DNA of 64,000 nt from Schistosoma haematobium (lineage: Eukaryota; Platyhelminthes; Trematoda; Strigeidida; Schistosomatidae): the NCBI RefSeq assembly GCF_000699445.3, contig NC_067198.1, positions 27,105,536-27,169,535 of the forward strand. The letters run 5' to 3'. The notes beneath the pieces are model-generated. The model saw only the letters and a list, made by a program, of their open reading frames with translations. It made no database searches and had not been told where the DNA came from. Of this stretch, positions 36,601-48,600 are shown one piece after another; within the stretch, counting starts at the first letter, position 1; each line of letters begins with the position of its first letter. The position numbers and the translations under genes are program-made.

Positions 36601-39600
36601 AGAATTTACTATGGAACATGAAGTTGATGATAAATTCCATTTCCTAGATATTGGAATTAGACGAAAACCAGGTGGTACATTACAAAGACACATCCATCGT
36701 AAAAATACCTGGAGTGGAGTTTATCTCAGTTATATCAGCCTCTGTCCTATGAGTTATAAAAAGGGTGTTGTACTAAACCTTTTTGACTGCGCACGCAAAA
36801 TCTGCTCAAAGTATTGCCTTGAAGAAGAAATTGCCTACGTGAAAATGCATATCCGGAGAAATTCATCCACAAATATGCTAATACCAACCCTCCGATTAAG
36901 CATGTTACAGTAGAAAAGAAAACCTGTTTCCTATACTTGCGCTTCAAAGGAGATGAAGTCACCGGAATTATCAATCACAGAATAAATTCCGCTTTGAAAG
37001 TGGCCTACCCGGCAGCCAAACTGACGACGTTATGGGTAACGAACTGCTCACTGAAACAAACCCAATCTCACCATTCCTCTTCAACTTTGCCATCGACGAC
37101 ATTCTAGCAAACAGCCCTGATGGATGTAAGTAATGGCGGTGTGGATCTGTTGCCTGGAGAAAGACTTCTCGACCTTGAGTATGCGGATACTATTGTCTTA
37201 CTGTGCGACAATGCCCAAAGCATGCAGTCCGCACTTAATCAGTTGGCAATCAGTGTCCGTAGGTATGGTATATGCTTTGCACCTTCTAAGTGCAAAGTAC
37301 TTCTCAAAGACTGGCAGGATTCTAATCCTGTACTCACCCTGGATAGTGAGCAGATAGAAGTAGTCGAGTTCGTGTATCTAGGTAGCTGCATAAGTGCTGG
37401 TGGTGGCGTGAGTGATGAGATCAATCCTCGTATAGTGAAAGCCAGAGCGGCTTATGCCAATCTGGGCCATCTTTGGCGCCTTCGTGATATTAGTCTGGTT
37501 GTAAAAGTTCGGATCTACAACGCGTCGGTGAGAGCGGTTTTGCTCTATGCTTGTGAAACCTGGCCTCTCCAAGTTGAGGATGTTAGACGACTCTCTGTGT
37601 TCGATCATCGCTGTCTCCGAAGGATTGCTGACATCCAGTGGCAACACCATATTAGTAATGCAGAGGTTCGACATCCTGTGTTCGGCACAGATACTGTTAT
37701 GTCCGAGCGAAGATTAAATCACAAGTAACTTCTGAGACATAAGTCGTGTTTTGATTGGTGGATAGGTCACTTGATAAAAAGGCGGACATAAAGTCACAAC
37801 AGATACGATAATTCAATTGGTGTCACCATCTTGAAACACCGACTTCGGTGGCTTGGACATGTTCTCCGAATGTCGTCCCAGAGAATTCCACGTCGTGCAT
37901 TATTTGCCGACTCTGGGACTGGTTGGAAGAAGCGGAGAGGTGGTCAGTGCATGACATGGTGTCGTGGTATGAAAGAAAGCTGCAAAGGACTGGCTTCTGT
38001 TGGACCTTCACGACTCCCTGGTTGGGGTCTGAGAGATGGTGCTACACAGTGGCTAGAGACGTTATCAGATATGGCTCAGAATAGAAGCCAGTGGCGATCC
38101 TGCTGTAACCTTCTTTTACTTCTTCATAAAAAGTGATTGTGTCTCCTTTACCTGAAAGATTTCTTCTGATTGTACCTTTTCGTTCCGTCGTTACTACCAC
38201 ACTACCTTACTCCAATCTCTTCGTCATTGTTCTCTTTTTCTTTTGCGCTCCTTAGTTTTTTTTTCTACTTCTCTTCGAATTCTCATTGTTTTGTGTGGCG
38301 AATATATATTGGCGCTCTCTTGTACCAATATTCATGTGTTCAAATAAATAAATAAATAAATATTATCTATACATTCTTATGTTATAACTATTCAATAATT
38401 AGATTATGTATATTTATATTCCTCTTATTATACGCTTTATTTTGACGTATAATTTATTGTACGATTTACTGTTCTGAAGCTATGTTTAGTTTATTGACTA
38501 CTGTCTCCTACGTTCACAGCCACTTTTTGGCTTTATTGTGCACAAATGTTATTTCCTATTTTATGGTGCGTTGAGGTCTGTTTGGTTGATATATAAAGCC
38601 AGTATGTCTGAAATAAATGATTCGATTCGATTCGCATAGTGGAAGCTGGTATTGGTGTTCTGGACTCAAGTGAACGGGCTAGGCGAACATAGGACTAATA
38701 AGGACACTAGGCTGCTCATACCGGTCGAACGTCATTTTTGTTTGGCACAGTGCTAAGATTGTATAAGTCGTGTTTTGATTGGTGGATAGGTCACTTGATA
38801 AAAAGCCGGACATAAAGTCACAACAGATACGATAATTCAATTGATGTCACTATCTTGAAACATCGACTTCGGTGGCTTACACATGTTCTACGAATGTCGT
38901 CCCAGAGAGTTCCAAGTCGTGCATTGTTTACCGACGCTGGGACTGGTTGCAAAAAGCAGTGAGGTGGTCAGTGTATGATATTGTGTTGAGGTATGAAAGA
39001 ATGCTGTAAATGACTGGCTTCTGTTGGTCCTTCACGACTTCCTAATTGAAGTCCTAGAGATGGTGTAGCACAGTGGTTTGAGACACTATCAGACATGGCT
39101 CAGAATAGAAACCAGTGGCGATCCTGTGGTAACTTGTTTTACTTCCTTCATAAAAGTGAGCGTAACTTCTTTAACTGAAAGGAATCCTTCTGGTTGTATT
39201 TTTACTAACTGAACTGTTTCCGCCACTATTATTATTATTTCACCCTCATACACTAATTTCTGTTTGTTGTTGTTATTCTCTATATCATACACACTTTACA
39301 TTCTGTATCTCCTCACACTCGTGGTTATTGTGTGGTGCATATGTATTTGGTGCCCCCTTGTACCAATATTTATGTGGTCAAATAAAGAAATAATTGTAAT
39401 ACTTCACTTGATTTTTGAAAAGGGTTCTCAGATTGCATATAATTTGTGGATTTTGATGCAAATGTGAAAGAGGGAAAGTTTAAACAACATCCATAAAATT
39501 CACTTTTGCTTCTAATTGTCTCTATGCACTCTGAAACCTAGATAAAATAATCAGCCAGAGACGTTATTCCTAATCTGTTTAGGTTTTCAGACACTTCCTA

Positions 39601-42600
39601 GTGGTATTTCTTATTTCAACTACATAGCATCAAGTGGATTGTGTAGCGGAATGTTATATTATTGGTCACACTGCATTATTCGATTAACAGGATTCAATGC
39701 TCATTAACGATAAGAGAACTTCGTGATAAATCTTTTTACATGTTAATATGACATGGAGATAATTGCGAAAACTTCCGTTTCATCACCATGTTTCACGTCT
39801 TTTTTTAATTTCCTTTACAGATTGCTTCCTGCACATTTGATTACATATCTTCAGATTTGATGTCTGGGGTTAAAGATCCTCTACCAGATTTAACTTCATC
39901 AGCACTAACACTGTTCAGTAATCTTATGCTTGCTCAAGCATATGAATGTGTCCTCTCGAAAGCTGAAAAAGGTAATGATACAGTATCATAATATGATATT
40001 TCTTCCTTAGATAAGAAAAAGCCTGCCATTTTAGCAAGAATAGCATCAACCTTGACTAGTCTTTACGAAGACTGCCTGTCAGATTGTTCAAGTGGAGCTA
40101 AAAATGTTGTTCCAAAAGTAGTGTAATTTTCTTATCATTCTTATCTTAGGATTGGTCTGGTGTATTAAGCATGAAAAAAGGTTTATATGAAGCTTTGACA
40201 CAATATCATCAATCTAAAGCTTGTTGCGAAGCCAAACAGTACGGGGAACAAGTAGCTCGCATATCAGTAAGCTGCATTGCTTTTTTCAACGTTTCAATTA
40301 TCTTTTTCAATTAAAAAATTAGAAAAAGCTACAGTTCATTTAAGCTAACTTCTTTCTTGCTCAGATCGCCTTATTGTAGTGATATAAGATGTAGCTAAAT
40401 GTATCTAATATATTCTTATTGTAGAATTACTAGTTTGTTAGTTTTATAGACAGTCATGATAAGGTTGAGTTGTAAATAATTTGACAGTGTTAGAGGTGTT
40501 TTTTTTACCAAGGTCATTATAATGTATTCTGATCATATTCATTGAATGCCTGACTTGGGCTAAGATTTAATAAAGAGTAAAGTTAGTGCAAGTCACTCAA
40601 TTATTCTTTGAAGCTAGTAATTGTTTCTCTTAGCCGTCAAGGGGATATGAAGGAAATACTGAGAATAGTTTGAAATCTATAATCAGATAGTATACAATCT
40701 ATTTTGTGCTGTCTACTCTTGCAAACGTTTTCCCGGCCTTTCTATTTTATTGTGTTGTTAAGAATACGTTCATAATGCTCAATCACCAAATACGACACAT
40801 TCTGAAGGAAATTATTCTTAAAATTTGCATGCTGATTTAAGGTGGTTTTTGTTCTATTGATTAATTCAGTGTTTTTCATTCATTGACTCTCAGTAAATTT
40901 CCAATTTTATTAGTTCTTTTAGAATGCAGTTAGTTTGATTCCCAATGCATTCTCATCTTGCTGATTAATTCACTGTAATTTTGAGATCGGTGAAAATCGC
41001 TGTCACTACTGATCATTTAGTTACTCAATACTTAATAGAATGAACTTGTATGTAATTCGATTCTCCCGGGGTCTCTGCCAAGAAAAGCTTTTATACAATC
41101 CTGAACTTGTCAATATAGTTAGCGGGCAGGAGAGATAGCTTATTTTATTGAATCCAGAGTTAAGGAAAATCCTTTTAGTCTACAAACATATCAGAATATC
41201 AGCAATTTTAAACTTAGTCCACTTTAACTTTTTAGGCAGTACTTTTTTCCATTAGATAAGGACAATAACTGTACCTGATCTATGTGAATTTACCATATTT
41301 TGTGAACTCTCTTCTAGTTCCTAAAACCTGATTCATATTGATATAGAACGTTCGTAATAGTGCATAATTAAAAGTGGGTACTACAAATAAAGAGATCGTC
41401 ATCTCATTCTCAGGTGACTGACTTTTTAGTATCTTTAAAAAGTATTTCTTATGAATGATCTGTTTTTAGGATATTATGTCTAAAGTGTCGGGTCAATGAA
41501 ATAAAGGCTTGCTTTTCATCCATTAAATCATAAATTGGTGCAACGAAGATATTGTCATATCGTTGAAGGATTTCTTTAGAAGAGCAGTATGGTTTTAAAG
41601 CTATTCTTTGACTATTCTTCATTACATGTCATCATATGCTAATCATCATTTGTCATTTTCCCTGATAACATTTCGTTTTGGTATGTAGAGAAGGCTCTCA
41701 GTATTATTTTTAGTATAGGATTGTGAAGACTATTGAGACCATAAAAGAAATCTAAGTTAGACCACTGTTCAGAACCTGGGAACACTGAACAGCCGTTTCG
41801 TTCTGGCATGAGACTTTGTATTAGCGTACACCCACAACCTCACCTCCATGAATCGAGCCCAGAATCTTCGGTCTCGTGCGCGAACGCCTAACCTCTAGAT
41901 CACTGGGCGGGCATCCAGTGGTATGCAAGTCTAACTTCAATTAATCCAAAGTATTGCTCCATCATACTAATAATTATTATTTTCCCACTTATAACGGGCT
42001 TCGAAAGAAAATGCCCGGAGTTTAAGTGAAAAGCCATAGTGGGGTTCAACCGTATCAGGGTTAACTACCAAGCACAATGGAAGGTGGTCGCTTAGTATCG
42101 TGGAGTGATTTTAGCTAGACATGTACATCGTTGAATCCCAACTCAGTGGTCTAAAGGTTAGGTGTTCGTGCGCGAGACCGAAGGTCTCAGGTTTGGTTCC
42201 CAATTTTGTAGTCGTGTATCCTTACTTCTGGAAAGCCCCATACTAAAACAAAATGACCATCTACTACTTTCAGGTTTCCAATAGTTGTTTAACTTGAATC
42301 GGTTCCTGTTCTCAGTAATGTTTGATTTTGTTGAAAATTCTACCAGCAATTTTCCTATGTTATAGTAACCATGGCTTCGCCACCATAATCTTCCTGTTCC
42401 GGTTTCTCCATATACGTGAATCATCTCGGAGATTGTTAATAAGATAGCATATTCTGTCTGCTGGAAAGCATATAACTGATAATAGTGTGTCAAATTATTG
42501 TAATCACTTTTTGTTCGAGAATAATTCGAATTTTATAAGAGCTTCGTGATTAAGTCAGTTCTTAATTTAAACTGTAAAAATTCCCTATACTAGCAACGAA

Positions 42601-45600
42601 TTTATTTTCAAAAATTATATTCAGAATAATTAAAACGTAATATTATATCTTAATCACTTCCTACATAAATGAATAAGTTCTTTTATTAATTCATTCTTTA
42701 AAACTTTCGGATGTATACTTTGTTTATATTTTGATGAATGTTTCATGCTATCCCATTGTGTAATTGTCATATTCTAACTTTGCTAAAACTCCTCATTGTT
42801 TATTCAAATATTACGGATTGGCTTTTGATATTGTTATAAAAGTATTCGTAAATGCTATTATTCGGCTCTTAATATAAATGAGGATACAAAGCCTAACACT
42901 GTCGATATACTTCAAAACCTATGTTACTGCTTCAGAAACAATTAGAAACATCTAGAAGAAAAAAGTTATAATGCATTACTCCATTTTTTTTTCAGAACTT
43001 TCTATTATATTAACACCTAAATTTTCATGTCTTAAGTTTTTGAGCTCTCATCTTATCCTACTTTTTCTTGATACAGTTTGCTTATGAGCTAATCAAATGT
43101 GTTGCTCGAAGTAGTTGTTTTCAGAGAAAGAATTTAGTGGAACAATTTAAACAAGAAGAATCAGTTGCAATAAAAGACAATGACCATATATATCACGAAA
43201 AGGTACCTCCCAGAGGAAGTCTTGCTCCTGTCGAAATTGTTGATGTCATTAAAAAAACCCCACTCACGTTCCCTTTGTCCTCATCGACTACCAAAGATTA
43301 CTTCGAAAATCTACTTCCTATCGCTGTTACAGAAGCTGTTAACACTGCTAAAGGTGTTCGTGCATCTCTTATCGACAGCGAAATTTGCACGCTACGAGGA
43401 GCATCCACTAAAGTGAATGAGTGAGTGCATTTTTTTTACTTAACCCGTGTAATCACGGAAATAAAATAAAAAATTAATACCAAAACCAGACATCTGAAAC
43501 CCAATTATGAGTGGCTTTTAAACTTCAAGCAATTTTGTGTATATGGTGACTGTCTCGATCTGGTCATCCCATATAAATATATATTCATTCAAGTTAACAT
43601 TTCCAGTCAACAGATAAATAAAAACTTAGTGTCGAAGAAACTATAATATTAGAGAATCAGGCGCAAATAGAAACCATCCAAAACTGTTTCCAAATCAAGA
43701 TTATATTCAAAACTTCTAATTTAAAACATCGATGTAGGAGTTGTGGTTGGACCTGCTTGGTGTATGTTCCATTTGTCACAATCGATATTAATTAACAGTC
43801 CCATTAACTTTTTCTAGTACTCAACGCTTAAAACTTATTATTTACCTGATGATCCTACAACAGATGAGCAACATTTTGAAGATGTTGAGTGACCAAATGC
43901 TGGTAATCTATGTCCACAGCAATACGGAGAGGGTTGTTTCAAATTTTACCCTTTAATAATCAATTATCTATCCCTCGCGCTCTACTGGTAAAATAAACGC
44001 CTTATTTATCCTTGTCTTGATCACGTCAAACATCACAAACACAGAAGCGTAATATAAATGACTATCTCAGGATGTCGCTTGTTCTACTGATCAGTCAGTC
44101 AGGTACATATACGCATCAGTCCAAGTTTCCACACCTCATTAGCACAAGATCAACGCCGAATTCATAAAAGTAGTTATTTTAATGGAGTCCCTCCGGGGGC
44201 TACTGCCGGTCCCAAGCCCGGATAAAGGAGGAGGGTTGGGCATGGGGTTAGCGTCCCCATCCCGTAGAAAACTAACTCGCTAAAAAAACGCTAACCAGAA
44301 AAAACTATTCAAACCTTTTAATCTCTGTCCTGGGAGTCAGAAGATCTTCATTTAGAAGAATTATGACGCCTCATGATGAAAGCCGAATCCCTTCGGAAGT
44401 TACGAGGCCGATGCCCCTTCTGACAACCAGAGCGACCATTTATTTAGGTACATGGAATGTTCGTACAATGTGGGACACCGGGAGAGCCTTCCAAATTGCT
44501 GCAGAAATGAGAAGATACAACCTAGAGGTACTTGGGATCAGTGAAACACATTGGACACAAGTTGGACAACAACGACTAACTACAGGAGAGTTCCTGTTAT
44601 ACTCCGGCCATGAAGAAGAAAATGCACCACATACACAAGGAGTTGCATTGATGCTGTCCAAACAAGCGCAAAATGCACTTATAGGATGGGAATCTCATGG
44701 ACCAAGGATCATCAAAGCCTCGTTTAAAACAAAGAAAGAGGGCATTTCAATGAACATCATCCAATGCTATGCACACACCAACGACTACAATGAAGACGCC
44801 AAAGATCAATTCTACAATAGGCTGCAGTCAATAGTCGAGAAGTGCCCAACAAAGGACCTGACCATTCTGATGGGAGATTTCAACGCCAAGGTTGGAACGG
44901 ACAACACTGGATATGAAGACATCATGGGACGACACGGACTGGGAGAAAGAAACGAAAATGGTGAGAGATTTGCAAATCTATGTGCCTTCAATAAGCTGGT
45001 CATAGGCAGCACCATATTCCCACATAAACGCATACACAAAACCACATGGACTTCACCGGATCACACCACGCAAAACCAAATCGACCATATTTGCATCAAC
45101 AAAACGTTCAGGAGGACTATAGAGGACGTGAGAACCAAGAGAGGAGCTGATATAGCATCAGATCATCACTTACTGGTCGCCAAGATGAAATTGAAACTCA
45201 AGAAGCACTGGACAATGGGGCAGACAATATCACAAAAGTTCAATACGGCCTTTCTTCAGGATACTAACAAACTCAGTGAATTCAAGATAGTCCTCAGCAA
45301 CAAGTTCCAGGCCTTTCATGATCTACTCAATGGAGAAGGAACTACTGCGGAGAGCAACTAGAAGGGGATCAAAGAGGCAATCACTTCAACATGTCATGAG
45401 GTCCTGGGTCACAAGAAACACCATCACAAGGAATGGATCACTGTTGATACACTGGATAAGATTCAAGAAAGGAGGAACAAGAAGGCAGCAATCAATACCA
45501 GTCGAACAAGAGCAGAAAAAGCCAAGGCACAAGCTGAATACACAGAAGTAGACAAGCAAGTGAAGAGAAGCATCAGAACCGACAAACGTAAATATGTGGA

Positions 45601-48600
45601 AGATTTAGCAACGGCGGCGGAAAAGGCTGCAAGAGAAGGAAACATGAGAGAACTGTATGACACGACAAAGAAACTCTCTGGAAATCGCCGCAAACCAGAA
45701 CGACCAGTGAAAAGCAAGGAAGGCGAGGTAATCACCAACATTGAAGAGCAACAAAACAGGTGGGTAGAACACTTCAAAGAACTGTTGAATCGACCAGCTC
45801 CACTGAGCCCACCCAACATCGAAGCAGCACCCACGGACCTCCCACTCAATGTTGGCCCACCAACAATTGAAGAAATCAGCATGGCCATCAGACAAATCAA
45901 GAGTGGCAAAGCAGCAGGACCGGAGAACATCCCAGCAGAGGCACTAAAAGCAGACGTAGAGGCAACTGCAAAGATACTCCACATTCTCTTCAATAAGATT
46001 TGGGATGAGGAACAAGTACCAACAGACTGGAAAGAAGGACTACTGATCAAAATACTGAAGAAAGGCGATCTCAGCAAGTGTGATAACTACAGGGGCATCA
46101 CTCTTCTCTCAATACCGGTAAAAGTCTTCAACAGGGTATTGTTAAACAGGATGAAGGACTCCGTAGACTCCCAACTTCGTGACCAACAGGCAGGATTCCG
46201 TAAGGATAGATCGTGTACAGACCAAATCACAACTCTACGGATCATTGTAGAACAATCAATTGAATGGAATTCATCACTCTACATCAACTTCATTGACTAC
46301 GAAAAGGCATTTGATAGCGTGGACAGAACAACACTATGGAAACTTCTTCGACACTACGGCCAGCCTCGGAAGATAGTCAATATCATACGGAATTCCTATG
46401 ATGGATTAAACTGCAAAATCTTGCATGAAGGACAGTTGACTAACTTGTTCGAAGTAAAGACCGGTGTTAGGCAAGGTTGCTTACTCTCACCCTTTCTCTT
46501 TCTCCTGGTGATCGACTGGATCATGAAGACGTCAACGTCTGAAGGAAAGCACGGGATACAATGGACATCTAGGATGCAGTTGGATGATCTAGACTTCGCA
46601 GACGATCTGGCCCTTCTTTCCCAAACGCAACAACAGATGCAGGAGAAGACGAACAGTGTGGCAGCAGCCTCAGCAGCAATAGGTCTCAATATACACAAAG
46701 GGAAAAGCAGGATTCTCCGATACAACACAGAATGCACCAATCCAATCACAGTTGACGGAGAAGATTTGGAAGATGTAAAAACCTTTACGTATTTGGGCAG
46801 CATCATTGATGAACAGGGTGGATCTGATGCAGATGTGAAAGCGCGGATCGGCAAAGTAAGAGCAGCATATTTACAACTGAGGAACATCTGGAACTCAAAA
46901 CAACTGTCAACCAACACCAAGGTCAGGATTTTCAATACAAATGTCAAGACAGTTCTACTGTATGGGGCAGAAACCTGGAGAACTACAAAAGCCATCATCC
47001 AGAAAATACGGGTGTTTATTAACAGTTGTCTACGCAAAATACTTCAGATCCATTGGCCGGACACTATTAGCAACAACGTACTGTGGGAGAGAACAAACCA
47101 GATCCCAGTGGAGGAAGAAATCAGGAAGAAGCGCTGGAAGTGGATAGGACACACATTGAGGAAAGCACCCAACTGCGTCACAAGACAAGCCCTCACATGG
47201 AATCCTGAAGGTCAAAGGAAAAGAGGAAGACCAAAGAACACATTACGCCGAGAAATGGAGATAGACATGCGAAAAATGAACAAGAATTAGAAGGAACTAG
47301 AAGGGAAGGCCCAGGATAGAGTGGGTTGGAGAATGCTGGTCGTCGGCCTATGCTCCATTGGGAGTAGCAGGCGTAAGTAAGTAAGTAAGTAATATATAAA
47401 AGAAAGATTGCATATTTGGATATAGTACAGGAAGAAAGGTCTAGTATGTAGAAAGAAAGGTATGAAACGATTCTAATCTCACGGTTTAGGGGTAGACAAA
47501 TAGTGTACACACCTATACCATTGTGATCGATTCTGAGCCATGTCACCCAGAGTCTCCAACCAATTGGCTACGATAGTCACGCGGACCCCAACCAAGTAGT
47601 ATGCATCTACCAACATGGCTAAGACTAAAAGTTAGTGACTTCACGAACCGATGTCACGTTTTGTCTTGGTCGCCCCTAGCTTTCTTCCAACCGTCTCCAA
47701 CATTAGTTAGTATTGCGCGTTGTGTTCTAATGGAATCTTTGGCGATTTCAAACTTCCTTATAGCTGCTCATTGTTACACTTTAGTTGCATATTTTTTACA
47801 TATGTCATTTTATCGATTTATGTGCAAACATCGTCATTTATCTGCTACTGTTATTTTAGTGTACTTACTCGCTTACTTCTGTTACTACTTGTGAAGGAGC
47901 ATAGACCACTCACCAACGTTCTCCATTCAACTCTGTCCTGGGCAATCTTTTCCAGTTGCTATTCATCCTCTTGATGTCTGCTTCCAGTCCTCGGCGCAGT
48001 GTGTTTTTGGTCTTCCTCTTTATCCTTACCCTCCAGGATTCCAAGTTAGGGATTTCCTCTTGATGCAGCTTGATTCCTGCAATGCATGTCCTACCGACAT
48101 CCAGCGTCTTTTTCTAATTTCCTCCTCAGCTGGAAGCTGGTTTGTTCTCACTCTCAGTAGGCTCTTACTGATGGTATCTGGCCGACGGATTGATTTTTCA
48201 ACGATGATCCGTAGTGTCGCGATTTGGTATGTGCGCGACCGGTCCTTACGGAATCCAGTTTGTTGGTCTCGATGTTGGACGTCTACTGAGTCTTTCATCC
48301 GGTTTAGCAACACTGTTGAAAACCTTTCCTGGTACTGAGAGTACTGTAATGTCTCTGTGGTTCTCACACTTGCTCAGATCTCCTTTCTTTGGTATTTTGG
48401 CGGTGTCCTTTTTTCTAATCTATTCTTCCCCCAAATCTACCTGAAGATAACGTGGAGCCTGTTTGCAGTTATTTCTATGTGTGACTTTAGTGCTTTAGCT
48501 GGTATATTGTCAGGTCCAGCTGCTTTTCCACTCTTGATTTGTCTGATGGCCATGTGCATTTCTTTGATTGTCGGTTTAGTGACATGTACAGGACAGTCTG

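Larger units (their letters stand above)
30379..39820 (+). other. ALIX intron 3
   Basis: 9.4 kb, GT-AG, the largest intron and mostly transposon: RTE fragments at 30780-31170, 32385-33460, 37070-38370 and 38765-39390, and Penelope-like elements at 33882-36430 and 36481-37065. Nothing recognised in 30441-30779, 31171-32384 or 39391-39820. Confidence 0.85.
40267..43076 (+). other. ALIX intron 6
   Basis: 2.8 kb, GT-AG, AT-rich. Contains two SINE pieces (41755-41935 minus, 42143-42205 plus). Nothing else recognised. Confidence 0.85.

Noticed and set aside
43180..43416. 78-codon plus-strand frame overlapping ALIX exon 7
   Set aside because: Shadow of the ALIX frame. No independent motif.
46396..47037. 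213-codon minus-strand frame across the RTE
   Set aside because: Antisense shadow of the reverse transcriptase C-terminal region. The same shadow appears in the 60-kb copy.
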